Positions 52,326 to 61,855 of a DNA stretch of 64,000 nucleotides are shown here, in pieces (within the stretch, counting starts at the first letter, position 1; the number at the start of each line of letters is the position of its first letter). Made by a program: the position numbers and the translations under genes. Source of the DNA: CAZYJD01 sp964647785 (GTDB lineage Bacteria > Bacteroidota > Bacteroidia > NS11-12g > UBA9320); the NCBI GenBank assembly GCA_964647785.1, contig CAZYJD010000001.1, forward strand, positions 1-64,000, given 5' to 3'. The notes under the pieces were generated by a model that was not told the origin of the DNA, ran no database searches, and saw only the letters and a program-made list of their open reading frames with translations.

Positions 52326-54786
52326 AGCGCAACACATAAAGAAACCATGCCAAGGCGCCGGCATGCTCTGGGTTTTGTTGGGTATGCTGATGTTTCCGAA
52401 CCTCCGCAGCAGTGCACAACAAATACAAGGACTTGTTTTGGGCAAAGAAGGCAAAGCCCTTGCCAATGCCACACTGATACTCAAAGGACCCACCGTACGC
52501 ATGAGCTACGGCGATGAAGATGGAACCTTTATTTTCAAGGATGTTGCCCCAGGCCGATGGCTACTCGTTGCCATGGCAAAGGGCTACGAACCCAATAAAA
52601 TGGATGTATTGATTAAAGAGGGTGAAAGCCTGCAACTTCAAATCAGCCTCATTCAGTTGGAATACGAATTTGAATCGGCTGAAGTAAGGGCCCGCAGAGA
52701 GCGGCACTTCGGAATCCGCAAGATGCGCCCCATCGAAGACTTTGGGATCTACGATGCAAAAAAAACAGAATTGATACTGCCCGATCAGCAATTGCAAAAC
52801 AAGGCCACCAACAATGCCCGACAAACGTATTCAAAAGTCGTGGGGCTGAATATTTGGGAATCAGATGGCGGCGGACTTCAATTGGGCATTGGGGGCAGAG
52901 GACTGAGCCCCGATAGGTCTTCCAATTTTAATATGCGGCAAAATGGCTATGACATTTCTGCCGATGCCCTGGGCTACCCCGAAAGTTATTACACCCCACC
53001 GCTGGAAGCCATTCAACAAATTGAAATCATCCGGGGCGCTGCCTCACTGCAATACGGAACCCAGTTCGGTGGCATGATCAACTTTCGGATGAAAGAAGCT
53101 GACAGCACTGAAAAATGGCGCTTGGAAAGCCGGCAAACCGCAGGCAGCTGGGGTTTCTTCAACAGCTCTAACAGCCTTGCCCTTAGCGGTAAAAAATTCA
53201 GTACTTACGCTTATTATCAATACAAAAGAGGCAATGGCTGGCGCGAAAACAGCGACTTTAATGCCCATACCGCCTATTGGCATTTAAAGTACTCCGGTCA
53301 AAAACTATGTTTAAACAGCAATGTAACGCATATGTCGTACCTTGCTCAACAAGCAGGTGGGCTCACCGATCGTTTGTTTGAAGAAAATCCGCGGCAATCC
53401 TTGCGACCTAGAAATTGGTTTCAGATCAACTGGAATTTGTTTTCGTTGAGTGCAGACTACCATTTCAGCAAAAACACCCGGCTCAATGTGCGAAATTTTG
53501 CACTGCTTGCCTCCCGCCATTCACTCGGCAATCTCGAGCGCATCAATGTAAGTGATGCCACGGTTGAAAACAGAACCCTCATCAGTGGTCGGTTCTTGAA
53601 CTTTGGCAATGAAACCCGATTGATACACACCTTCAACCCCAGGCATACCATACTGGCCGGCATGCGCTTATACGATGGCCATTCAACAGCCATTCAAGGA
53701 GACGCCAACGGAAGTGCTAAGGCTGATTTTCAATTGCTTTCTCCCGAAAACCCTGAGGGTTCTAATTATGCATTCTCCAATCTTAATGGGAGCTTTTTTG
53801 TGGAATATTTATGGCAGATCCACCCCAAATGGAGTGTAACACCGGGGCTTCGTATAGAGTCTATTGAAACCGCTTCCGATGGCTATTACCGACAGCGGGT
53901 GTTTGATTTTGCAGGCAATCTCATTGCCGATAAGCGGGTGGAAGAACAATCAGAAAGAACCCGAAATTTTGCCCTTGGCGGCCTGGGGATGAGTTTCCGC
54001 CCCAATTACCGGCATGAGTTCTATGGCAATTTCAGCCAAAACTATCGCGCCATCAATTTCAGCGACTTGCGCATTGTGAATCCAAACTTTCAAATTGATG
54101 ACAACATTCAAGATGAACGCGGGTACACCATCGACCTCGGGTATCGCGGAATCTTGGGACAAAAACTTCGCTTGGACGGAGGACTGTTTTATTTGGCCTA
54201 CAACAACAAAATCGGGCAAATGCTCAAAAGTGATCAACCTCCGCTTTACCTCGATTATCGCCTGCGCACCAATATTTCAAGGGCTCGAAGCATGGGGGCT
54301 GAATTGCTCATTGAAACAGAACTCAACGAATGGATCAAAACGAAAAACCTTCAGCACCGATGGGTTGTGTTCACCAATCTAGCCTTTACCGATGCTCGTT
54401 ACATCGGGTCAGAAGACCGAAGCATTGAAGGGAACAAAGTAGAAATGGTGCCCTCATTTATTGGCAGAGCCGGCCTTCAATACACACATAAAAACTTGAT
54501 GATGGCCATACAATACCACTATGTGCACGAACATTTCAGCGATGCCAGCAATGCCGTGCAAACCAGTACTGCCGTTGAAGGCATCATACCCTCTTACCAA
54601 ATTGCTGACCTGAGCATACAGTACCAGCGAAAAAACTGGCGGGTTGAATGCAGCATCAATAACCTGCTCAATGCGCATTATTTCACAAGGAGAGCCGTAT
54701 CTTATCCCGGACCGGGCATCATACCTGCCGATGGCAGAGGGTTCTACCTCACCTTGGCTTATATCACCGCAAAAAAGAGCAGTTGA
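52315..54786 (+). CDS. TonB-dependent receptor, FecA/siderophore-like
   Basis: An 823-residue outer-membrane receptor. Signal peptide (MLWVLLGMLMFPNLRSSAQ), carboxypeptidase-regulatory-like domain (about 40-120, LVLGKEGKALANATLILKGP), plug domain (about 150-270, with IEIIRGAASLQYGTQFGGMINF) and a 22-strand-type barrel to the C-terminal strand GRGFYLTLAYITAKKSS. The plug phrases are those of ferric-siderophore or ferric-citrate receptors. It imports a metal chelate using ExbBD-TonB energy. Last gene of the coupled four-gene operon. Its stop codon abuts the convergent helicase gene with no gap. Confidence 0.92.
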   Translation: MSVKAQHIKKPCQGAGMLWVLLGMLMFPNLRSSAQQIQGLVLGKEGKALANATLILKGPTVRMSYGDEDGTFIFKDVAPGRWLLVAMAKGYEPNKMDVLIKEGESLQLQISLIQLEYEFESAEVRARRERHFGIRKMRPIEDFGIYDAKKTELILPDQQLQNKATNNARQTYSKVVGLNIWESDGGGLQLGIGGRGLSPDRSSNFNMRQNGYDISADALGYPESYYTPPLEAIQQIEIIRGAASLQYGTQFGGMINFRMKEADSTEKWRLESRQTAGSWGFFNSSNSLALSGKKFSTYAYYQYKRGNGWRENSDFNAHTAYWHLKYSGQKLCLNSNVTHMSYLAQQAGGLTDRLFEENPRQSLRPRNWFQINWNLFSLSADYHFSKNTRLNVRNFALLASRHSLGNLERINVSDATVENRTLISGRFLNFGNETRLIHTFNPRHTILAGMRLYDGHSTAIQGDANGSAKADFQLLSPENPEGSNYAFSNLNGSFFVEYLWQIHPKWSVTPGLRIESIETASDGYYRQRVFDFAGNLIADKRVEEQSERTRNFALGGLGMSFRPNYRHEFYGNFSQNYRAINFSDLRIVNPNFQIDDNIQDERGYTIDLGYRGILGQKLRLDGGLFYLAYNNKIGQMLKSDQPPLYLDYRLRTNISRARSMGAELLIETELNEWIKTKNLQHRWVVFTNLAFTDARYIGSEDRSIEGNKVEMVPSFIGRAGLQYTHKNLMMAIQYHYVHEHFSDASNAVQTSTAVEGIIPSYQIADLSIQYQRKNWRVECSINNLLNAHYFTRRAVSYPGPGIIPADGRGFYLTLAYITAKKSS

Positions 54787-56475
54787 TTACCTCCGCTTTC
54801 TTTTGCGCTCGATGCCGGGCGCTTCTATATCTTCGAGCTTTTCAATGAACACCGGCATGCCTTTGTATTTGGCTTTTTTAAAGGATTTACTGATCTGATC
54901 TTGGCGACCTTTCTCAATCTCCACCATGCTGTAATTCTTCTCAATTTGAATGCGACCAATGCGCAGCTTCTTATCGCGGGTGTGCTCGTTGATCACCCCC
55001 ATGATCACCGCTGCATTCATGCGTTCTTTAGCCCCTAAGCTGATGGCGTATTGTTCAAACTGATCGCCTCTCCCACCTGCTTTACCTTTTTTTGAAGATT
55101 TGCCGGAACCTGAATGCCTTGCTTCGCGATCGTTGTCTTTTAAACCGGTTTGCCCCGCACCCTTATTTAAATCAGGAACTGCCTTGTAGAACTTGAGCAA
55201 ACGCGAGAATTCAAGGTGAAAAATCCGCGCAATTAGATCTTCCTTATCCATCCACTCCAATTGGCGAATAACCTGTTGGTAGGCTGCCTTGTCATCCTCA
55301 TGCATGATGGTATGTTCAATTTCATTCACCAAAGAGGCCAGTCGTTTTTGAATGATGTCATCTCCTGATGGCACCTTTTTGTATTCGAAGGGACGTTTTG
55401 CAAGGCGCTCAATATGTCTGAGCTTGCCTTTTTCTTTCATGTGAATGATGGAAATGGAAATGCCTTTTCTCCCTGCTCGCCCGGTTCTTCCGGAGCGATG
55501 AATGTACACTTCAGGATCATCAGGCAAGTTGTAATTGATCACATGGCTGATGTCATAAATATCCAACCCCCTGGCGGCCACATCTGTAGCCACGAGCATT
55601 CGAAGGCTCCGTTCGCGGAATCGCTTGATCACGTCATCGCGCTGACCCTGCGCTAGATCTCCGTGCATGGCCTCGGCATTGTAGCCCATTTGAATCAGCT
55701 TGGCTGCTACTTCGCGCGTTTCCACCTTGGTGCGGCAAAAGATGATTCCGTAAATATCCGGTTCAACATCAATGATTCTGCGCAAGGCTTCAAAGCGATC
55801 GCGGGCGTGCACCAGAAAGTATTCGTGCGAAACATCTTCATTGCCGGCATTGCGCTGACCCACCGAAATCTCCATGGCATCATGCATGTACTCTTTGGAA
55901 ATGTGCTGAATTTCTGATGGCATGGTTGCAGAAAACAACAAGGTTTGCTTATCAGACGGGGTATCTCGCAAGATTTCATCCAAATCTTCCTTGAAACCCA
56001 TGTTCAACATTTCATCGGCTTCATCAAATACCAGATAACTGATGTTGTCAATTTGCAGTGCCCCTCTTTCAATCAAGTCGCGTGTTCTTCCGGGAGTGCC
56101 CACCACTATTTGAGAGCCATCGCGTAGCTTGTTCATTTGTGTAACAATGGAAGCACCGCCGTATACCGCTGTGATTCTAAGCCTGCTGTATTTGCTGAAT
56201 TGCTGCAGGTCATTGCTGATTTGCAGACAAAGCTCGCGTGTTGGACAAAGTACCAAGGCCTGCACCTTGAGCACGGAAGGGTCTGTTTTGTGCACCAGCG
56301 GCAAACCAAACGCTCCGGTTTTGCCCGTTCCTGTTTGCGCTAAAACAACCAAATCTTTTCCTTCTTCCAGAATGGCAGGAATGGCTTTTTCCTGCACAGG
56401 GGTGGGCTGCTCAAATCCGAGGTCCTTCACCGCCTGAAGAACTTCGGGCTTCAGCCCCAATTGATCAAAAGACAT
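54787..56475 (-). CDS. DEAD-box RNA helicase (DeaD/CsdA-DbpA-like)
   Basis: A 562-residue helicase with the full set of motifs: Q motif (GFEQPTPVQEKAIP), motif I AQTGTGKT, Ia PTRELCLQ, Ib TPGRTRDL, II VFDEADEM, III SATMPS, and C-terminal motifs RGLDIYDI and HRSGRTGRAGRKG. After a linker rich in Gly, Lys and Ser comes a DbpA-type RNA-binding domain (about 480-545, MNAAVIMGVINEHTRDKKLRIGRIQI). It likely acts in ribosome assembly or cold-related RNA unwinding. Arg replaces the commonly seen Gly in TPGRTRDL (motif Ib), a mild oddity. Basic tail ERKRKRR. Confidence 0.93.
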   Translation of the reverse strand: MSFDQLGLKPEVLQAVKDLGFEQPTPVQEKAIPAILEEGKDLVVLAQTGTGKTGAFGLPLVHKTDPSVLKVQALVLCPTRELCLQISNDLQQFSKYSRLRITAVYGGASIVTQMNKLRDGSQIVVGTPGRTRDLIERGALQIDNISYLVFDEADEMLNMGFKEDLDEILRDTPSDKQTLLFSATMPSEIQHISKEYMHDAMEISVGQRNAGNEDVSHEYFLVHARDRFEALRRIIDVEPDIYGIIFCRTKVETREVAAKLIQMGYNAEAMHGDLAQGQRDDVIKRFRERSLRMLVATDVAARGLDIYDISHVINYNLPDDPEVYIHRSGRTGRAGRKGISISIIHMKEKGKLRHIERLAKRPFEYKKVPSGDDIIQKRLASLVNEIEHTIMHEDDKAAYQQVIRQLEWMDKEDLIARIFHLEFSRLLKFYKAVPDLNKGAGQTGLKDNDREARHSGSGKSSKKGKAGGRGDQFEQYAISLGAKERMNAAVIMGVINEHTRDKKLRIGRIQIEKNYSMVEIEKGRQDQISKSFKKAKYKGMPVFIEKLEDIEAPGIERKRKRR

Positions 56476-56534
56476 GAAATGTGTATTAGATTAATTTTTG
56501 AAGCTGCAAAGATACGCCAATGCAGCATTGCTTG

Positions 56535-57311
56535 TTAAGAAAGTATTCCGGCCGCAATGGCAAGCCCCATGAGCAACAACAAATAACCCACCACCTGATG
56601 GAGCATATGCAGGCTCATTTTTCTCAATAGCTGCTTACCGAGCATGGCACCTCCAAAAGCAGATAAACAAGCAACAAGCAAGTAGGTGCCTTTCTCCTGA
56701 AAACCGGCGTGGTAATATTTATCAAAGTAAACCGCCAGCCTGCTCAAATCAACCAAACAGGCAATGGCAATGCCGGTTGCGATATAGGCCTGCTTGCTCA
56801 GGTTCAAACGAATGAGGAAGGCGCTTCGCAATGCCCCTTGATGACCGGAAAGTCCACCAAAAAAACCGCTGAGCAGCCCACCCAAACTCAACCATCGATC
56901 AGAGAATTGCTGGCCCTTTAAGGCAGGCATGAGCTCATACAGTGCAAAAAAGGAAACCAATGAACCAATGACCAGTTGAAGCAAACTTACATCAAAGCGA
57001 TGTGCGGCCCAATGCCAACTGAACAGCACATTTCCCTGTCCGAGACGTATCATGAGCCAGGCTCCGAGAAATGCCGCCGGTATGGCCGGTAAGCCAAAAC
57101 GAAACAAAACGTTGCGCGATAAATTGCGGCCAATCAGCCCCATCTTAAACAAATTGTTCAGCAAATGAACCACCCCAGTTAAAGCAACAGCTTGGTCAAT
57201 GGGAAAAAAGACCGCAAAAACCGGTGTGAGCAATGTTCCCAAACCAAAGCCTGAATAAAAGGTGAGTAAGGAGGCAAAAAAGGCCACGGCTGCGATCAAT
57301 ACATAATCCAT
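56535..57311 (-). CDS. TauE/SafE (TSUP)-family permease
   Basis: A 258-residue membrane protein from ATG 57311, with about eight hydrophobic segments and the TSUP duplication: FYSGFGLGTLLTPVFAVFFP in the first half and LLSGFFGGLSGHQGALRSAFLI in the second. Members move sulfite, sulfoacetate, taurine or other anions; the substrate here is unknown. Its ATG overlaps the CDF transporter stop by one base (TGATG), so translation is coupled. Pairing of a TSUP permease with a metal efflux protein may point to a thiol- or sulfur-linked metal response. Confidence 0.85.
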   Translation of the reverse strand: MDYVLIAAVAFFASLLTFYSGFGLGTLLTPVFAVFFPIDQAVALTGVVHLLNNLFKMGLIGRNLSRNVLFRFGLPAIPAAFLGAWLMIRLGQGNVLFSWHWAAHRFDVSLLQLVIGSLVSFFALYELMPALKGQQFSDRWLSLGGLLSGFFGGLSGHQGALRSAFLIRLNLSKQAYIATGIAIACLVDLSRLAVYFDKYYHAGFQEKGTYLLVACLSAFGGAMLGKQLLRKMSLHMLHQVVGYLLLLMGLAIAAGILS

Positions 57312-58321
57312 CACCGTTCGGTTTGGTGTTTGGCATTGGAAAGCACCCTTTCGATGGTCCAATTGAGGCGGGCTTCTTGGGCGTGTTTTCTTTCTTTACA
57401 ACCAGATAGTGCACAAATTTTACAAGATGCTTCCACGCAGGGATCCGTGTGGATGAAGAGCTCTACCTGCTCTGTGAATGCCTCATTCATGATTTCTTCG
57501 ATTGCATCCACTGCATTATGCGCCTTGCGGATGCTGTAGTACCAGGGAAGGGTTAAATGTGCGTCTATGTGAAAGCTATGGGCATAGCGTATGATTCGGA
57601 GATTGTGAAAATCTACCCATTCATCTTTTCGTCTTTGCTCCATTATCTCCACCACCTTCTCCAGCAAGTCTTCATCTGCTTCATCCATGATGCCCGACAT
57701 GGCCGAGCGAATAATGGTATGGGCCGAGCGAATGATCAACAAACCAAAAACGACGGCCACCGCTGAATCCAGCCATTGCCATCCGGTGAAAGAAACAGCG
57801 AACAAACCAGCAAACACTCCCAGTGTAGTGAACGCATCTGCCTGCAGATGTTTTCCGCCTGAAATCAAAACAGGACTGCTGGCCTGGCGCCCTTTTCTCG
57901 TGCTCCATGCACCTAAGAGATAATTCAAGACTGCTGTGATTGCGATGATGAGCATACCCATATCCAAACCTTTCAGCTCTTTGGGCACAATCAAATGGTA
58001 AACCGCTTCATAAATGATGAGCAAGCCGGCAAAAAGGATGAGCAAGCCTTCGAAACCGCTGCTGAGAAACTCTACCTTTCCATGTCCGTAAGGGTGATTG
58101 CGGTCTTTAGGCCGCATGGAAAAACGAAGGCTATAGAGGCCGAGAAAAGCGGTAACGATATTGATAATGCTTTCCAGTGCATCGCTTAAAATGGCAACGG
58201 AACCAGTGAGATAGTAGGCCACCATTTTTAACAAGAAGAGCAAAACGCCCACCCCTACCATAAGGCGCTGAATTCCAAAGGCCTCTTTAGAATTTTCGAT
58301 ATGTGTATGTCGTCCGCCCAT
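57311..58321 (-). CDS. Cation diffusion facilitator with Cys-rich tail
   Basis: A 336-residue CDF metal-proton antiporter with six membrane segments. The first metal site has SVAILSDALESIINI, and the second has KHLQADAFTTLGVFAG with the His-x3-Asp pattern; NHPYGHGKVEFLSS is the family signature loop. The cytoplasmic domain carries FHIDAHLTLP. It ends with DPCVEASCKICALSGCKERK, four cysteines in a short tail, not usual for the family and a possible metal sensor or extra binding site. Likely exports Zn, Co or Fe. Start gives MGGRHTHIENS, with two N-terminal histidines. Confidence 0.9.
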   Translation of the reverse strand: MGGRHTHIENSKEAFGIQRLMVGVGVLLFLLKMVAYYLTGSVAILSDALESIINIVTAFLGLYSLRFSMRPKDRNHPYGHGKVEFLSSGFEGLLILFAGLLIIYEAVYHLIVPKELKGLDMGMLIIAITAVLNYLLGAWSTRKGRQASSPVLISGGKHLQADAFTTLGVFAGLFAVSFTGWQWLDSAVAVVFGLLIIRSAHTIIRSAMSGIMDEADEDLLEKVVEIMEQRRKDEWVDFHNLRIIRYAHSFHIDAHLTLPWYYSIRKAHNAVDAIEEIMNEAFTEQVELFIHTDPCVEASCKICALSGCKERKHAQEARLNWTIERVLSNAKHQTER

Positions 58322-58337
58322 TCCGGCAGAAAGCCTT

Positions 58338-58345
58338 TATTTTTG
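58338..58345 (+). promoter_or_regulatory. tyrS -7 element
   Basis: TATTTTTG exactly matches TAnnTTTG and ends 24 bases before the tyrS ATG. It lies between the divergent CDF and tyrS genes. Confidence 0.6.
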
Positions 58346-58369
58346 CTGCCGCAAGTTAGTTAGATTCAT

Positions 58370-59662
58370 ATGGCTTTCAAACCCCAATATAACCTCATCG
58401 AAGAGCTCAAATGGAGAGGACTCCATCATCAGGACATACCGGGAACCGAAGAACTGCTCATGAAAGAGCAGGTGAAGGGATATGTTGGTTTTGATCCCAC
58501 GGCTGATTCGCTGCACATTGGAAATATGGTGCCCATTATGCTATTGGTGCATCTTCAAAGGGCAGGACACATCCCCATTGCGCTGGTAGGAGGTGCCACC
58601 GGAATGGTGGGCGATCCCAGTGGTAAAAGCAGCGAAAGAAACCTACTTGATTTGGATACCATCCAACACAACCTCAATTGCCAGAAAAAACAGCTGGAGT
58701 CTTTTCTCAACTTTAATTCTGACAACGCCGCCGAGGTGGTGAACAATTACGATTGGTTCAAAAACTGGGGCTTTCTTGAATTCATTCGCGATGTGGGCAA
58801 ACACATCACCGTGAGTTATATGATGTCTAAAGACTCGGTTCAAAACCGCCTTGAAGGTGGCCTTTCATTCACCGAGTTCAGCTACCAGCTGGTGCAGGGA
58901 TATGATTTTTACCATCTGTACAGCGAAAATGGAGTGAAACTGCAAATGGGCGGAAGCGATCAGTGGGGCAATATTGTTACCGGTACCGAACTCATCAGAA
59001 GAAAAGCCGGTGGAGAGGCATTTGCGCTTACCGCACCACTGCTCACCAAAGCAGATGGTTCGAAATTCGGCAAATCAGAAGGTGGCAATGTTTGGCTCGA
59101 TCGCAAAAAAACCAGCCCTTACAAATTTTATCAGTTCTGGCTGAATGTGAGCGATGAAGAAGCAGAAAAACTCATTAAAATATTCACGCTGCTGGAAAAG
59201 TCGGCAATCGATGCGCTCATTGCCCAACACCGCGAAGCCCCGCATCTAAGAATTCTGCAAAAAGAACTCGCCAAAGAAGTGACCACCATGGTGCACTCAG
59301 AGAAAGACTACGAACAGAGCGTGGAAGCCAGTGAAATTCTGTTCGGCAAAAGCACCACCGAAGCACTGAAAACACTGGATGAAGAAGTACTCCTCTCTGC
59401 GCTCGATGGGGTTCCGATTTTCGAAATCAGCACCAATCTGCTCAACGGCGATTTAAGCCTGATTGACCTTTTATCAGTGGAAACAGCGGTGTTCCCAAGC
59501 AAAGGAGAATGCAGAAAGATGATTAAAAACGGTGGATTGAGCATCAATAAAGAGAAAATGCAGGATGAAAACCAAAACCTGCATGCCGACATGCTCATCA
59601 ACAACAAATTTATCTTGGTTCAAAAAGGAAAGAAAAACTATTACCTCATTAAACTGGCGTAG
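58370..59662 (+). CDS. tyrS: Tyrosyl-tRNA synthetase
   Basis: A 430-residue class I synthetase. GFDPTADSLHIGNMVPIMLL holds the HIGH-type motif, QMGGSDQWGNIVTGTELIRR is the tyrosine pocket signature, and GSKFGKSEGGNVWLD is the KMSKS equivalent (KFGKS). The C-terminal S4 domain begins around PSKGECRKMIKNGGLSIN, with the usual tRNA-binding tail. Length is as expected. Divergent from the CDF-TSUP pair and convergent with fabH, which ends eight bases away. Confidence 0.97.
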   Translation: MAFKPQYNLIEELKWRGLHHQDIPGTEELLMKEQVKGYVGFDPTADSLHIGNMVPIMLLVHLQRAGHIPIALVGGATGMVGDPSGKSSERNLLDLDTIQHNLNCQKKQLESFLNFNSDNAAEVVNNYDWFKNWGFLEFIRDVGKHITVSYMMSKDSVQNRLEGGLSFTEFSYQLVQGYDFYHLYSENGVKLQMGGSDQWGNIVTGTELIRRKAGGEAFALTAPLLTKADGSKFGKSEGGNVWLDRKKTSPYKFYQFWLNVSDEEAEKLIKIFTLLEKSAIDALIAQHREAPHLRILQKELAKEVTTMVHSEKDYEQSVEASEILFGKSTTEALKTLDEEVLLSALDGVPIFEISTNLLNGDLSLIDLLSVETAVFPSKGECRKMIKNGGLSINKEKMQDENQNLHADMLINNKFILVQKGKKNYYLIKLA

Positions 59663-59670
59663 GGTTTAGG

Positions 59671-60675
59671 TTACCAGTGCATGAGGGCACTGGCCCAGGT
59701 AAAGCCGCTTCCAAATGCAGCCAGGCAAACCAAATCGCCTTCCTTCAGTTTACCCTGCTCCCAGGCTTCGGTCAATGCAATGGGAATGGATGCAGCGGTG
59801 GTATTGCCGTATTTCTGAATATTGTTAAACACCTGATCATCTGTAAGACCTAAGGTTTTTTGAATGAATTGAGCAATTCTCAAATTAGCTTGGTGTGGTA
59901 CGAGCAACTTGATGTCTGAAGTGCTATAATCATTTTGATTGAGCGCTTCCATGATTACTTCAGGAAAACGGGTAACCGCATGTTTGAATACGTAATTGCC
60001 ATTCATATATGGGAAGTACGAAACATCTTCGGGATCATTTTCTGCGATGATCTCATTGACCCAACGCGAAGTGGCAGGTGCCAGCAAGGCCAGTTCTTTG
60101 GCGTACTTGCCTTCAGAATGAAGATGGGTGCTCAAAATGCCTCGTCCGCTTTCTTCGGTGGCAGAAACAATGGCCGCTCCGGCGCCATCTCCAAAAATCA
60201 CACTCACCCCTCTTCCCCGATCATTTTTTTCCAAGCCTCCGCTATGGTATTCACTGCCAATGACCAATATGTTTTTGTACATGCCGGTTTTGATGTACTG
60301 ATCTGCTACTGATAGCGCGTATACGAAACCGCTGCACTGGTTCCTCACATCCAAGGCCCCAATGGTATCTAGCCCAAGCGCTTCCTGCACCTGAACGCCC
60401 GGACCCGGGAAATAATAGTCAGGACTCAGGGTGGCAAAAATGATGAAATCGATGTCAGATTTATCCATCTCTGCTCTTTCGATAGCCTGGAGAGCTGCCT
60501 TTACGCCCATGCCGCTGGTGGTGTCTTCACCAGGTTTCACCCATCTTCTCTCTTTGATACCTGTGCGTTCTTGTATCCACTCATCATTGGTATCCATCAA
60601 TTGAGACAGATCGTGATTGCTTACCACCTGATCAGGCACATAGTATCCCAACCCTTTAATTATTGATCTCGGCAT
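59671..60675 (-). CDS. fabH: 3-oxoacyl-ACP synthase III (FabH)
   Basis: A 334-residue enzyme from ATG 60675 (MPRSIIKGLGYYVPDQVV); the frame continues to an ATG at 60708, which is less likely. FabH condenses acetyl-CoA (or another acyl-CoA) with malonyl-ACP to start fatty acid synthesis. The catalytic triad is visible: Cys114 in VRNQCSGFVYAL, His in LLVPHQANLRIAQ, and Asn in YGNTTAASIPIAL. The NDEWIQERTGIKER motif near the N-terminus is also typical. It stands apart from fab operon genes; the neighbours are tyrS (convergent) and cvfB-like (divergent). Confidence 0.93.
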   Translation of the reverse strand: MPRSIIKGLGYYVPDQVVSNHDLSQLMDTNDEWIQERTGIKERRWVKPGEDTTSGMGVKAALQAIERAEMDKSDIDFIIFATLSPDYYFPGPGVQVQEALGLDTIGALDVRNQCSGFVYALSVADQYIKTGMYKNILVIGSEYHSGGLEKNDRGRGVSVIFGDGAGAAIVSATEESGRGILSTHLHSEGKYAKELALLAPATSRWVNEIIAENDPEDVSYFPYMNGNYVFKHAVTRFPEVIMEALNQNDYSTSDIKLLVPHQANLRIAQFIQKTLGLTDDQVFNNIQKYGNTTAASIPIALTEAWEQGKLKEGDLVCLAAFGSGFTWASALMHW

Positions 60676-60749
60676 ATTTATTTTTTGTAAAAATAACGAT
60701 TGCTTCATTTCAAATGTTCAATGTCAACAAGAGTCAATACCTTTGACAT

Positions 60750-61586
60750 GTGTTTAGACCTGGAGTACACAATCATTTAAGAGCACTCAGAAAAGCAGAT
60801 CACGGTTGGTATCTGGGAAACGAGCAGGAAAGCGTTCTCTTGCCCAATCGTTACGCCCCTGAAGATCTCCAGGAAGGAGACCGGCTGAGGGTGTTTCTGT
60901 ATTTCGACTCAGAAGACCGCTTGATTGCCACCACCCTGGAACCCCTCATTCGCTGTGAGGAGTTTGCGGTGCTTGAATGTATTGATGTGAATGACAAAGG
61001 TGCATTCATGGACTGGGGACTGCCCAAAGACCTCTTGATTCCGGTTAGGGAGCAGGAAACGCCGCTTAAAAAAGGCGAAAAATACGTGGTGTATATGTAC
61101 CTCGATGAAAGCTCGAATCGACTAGTGGGAAGCACCCGATTGCGCAAATATCTGGAGGCTTTCAATGGTGAATGGTCAGAAGGCGATGAAGTGGAGGCAC
61201 TGTTATATTCTGAAACAGATCTGGGATGGAATGCCGTTGTCGAAGGCCGTTTTGCCGGCTTGCTCTACCACAATAAAATCAGTCGTGTGGTTCAAAGAGG
61301 ATCTGCCCTCAAAGTGCTGATTGAGAAAATACGGGATGATGGGAAACTCGATCTGGCCATGAACGCTCAGGGGTATGAACGCATCAGTACTGAAGCAGAG
61401 CGCCTGCTGGAACTCATTCGCCGAAACAATGGTTTTCTGAATCTGCATGATAAAAGTTCTCCTGAAGAGGTGAGAAAGATAGCAGGAATGAGCAAGAAAA
61501 CCTTCAAAATGGCAGTTGGGCAATTGTATAAAAAACGACTCATTGAATTAAGTCCTGAAGGAATATCCCTCATAGAGCAAGCTTAA
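60750..61586 (+). CDS. CvfB/YitL-like S1 RNA-binding protein
   Basis: A 278-residue protein with three S1-like domains and a C-terminal winged helix, as in staphylococcal CvfB: GWYLGNEQESVLLPNRYAPEDLQEGDRLRVFLYFDSEDR, GAFMDWGLPKDLLIP, GWNAVVEGRFAGLLYHNKISR, then KTFKMAVGQLYKKRLIEL. The GTG at 60750 is the start, since a TGA lies two codons upstream in frame and the conserved N-terminal strand begins directly afterwards. Family members bind RNA and affect growth or virulence gene expression. It ends on TAATG, sharing one base with the acylphosphatase start. Confidence 0.88.
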   Translation: MFRPGVHNHLRALRKADHGWYLGNEQESVLLPNRYAPEDLQEGDRLRVFLYFDSEDRLIATTLEPLIRCEEFAVLECIDVNDKGAFMDWGLPKDLLIPVREQETPLKKGEKYVVYMYLDESSNRLVGSTRLRKYLEAFNGEWSEGDEVEALLYSETDLGWNAVVEGRFAGLLYHNKISRVVQRGSALKVLIEKIRDDGKLDLAMNAQGYERISTEAERLLELIRRNNGFLNLHDKSSPEEVRKIAGMSKKTFKMAVGQLYKKRLIELSPEGISLIEQA

Positions 61587-61855
61587 TGGAACGCTGGAAA
61601 CTAGTGATAAGAGGTAAAGTTCAGGGGGTATGGTATCGCGCCAATTGTCGTGAAAAAGCCATTGAACTGGAATTAAGCGGATTTGTTCGAAATGAAGGGG
61701 ATGGTTCCGTTTATGCAGAAGGTCAGGGTACCCCTCAGGCGCTGAATGAATGGAAAAAGTGGTGTGAACAAGGGCCTGCCCTTGCAAGGGTTGTTCAGGT
61801 AGAATTCGATGTTCTGCCATGTATCAAGGAAGAAGGGTTTCATATTCTAAGGTGA
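61586..61855 (+). CDS. acyP: Acylphosphatase
   Basis: An 89-residue enzyme hydrolysing acyl phosphates such as acetyl phosphate. The family pattern is complete: IRGKVQGVWYRANCREKAIEL, with the substrate-binding Arg18, and LSGFVRNEGDGSVYAEGQG, with catalytic Asn36. The C-terminal strand is VEFDVLPCIKEEGFHILR. Its ATG overlaps the cvfB-like stop by one base, so it is translated from the same message. Confidence 0.95.
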   Translation: MERWKLVIRGKVQGVWYRANCREKAIELELSGFVRNEGDGSVYAEGQGTPQALNEWKKWCEQGPALARVVQVEFDVLPCIKEEGFHILR

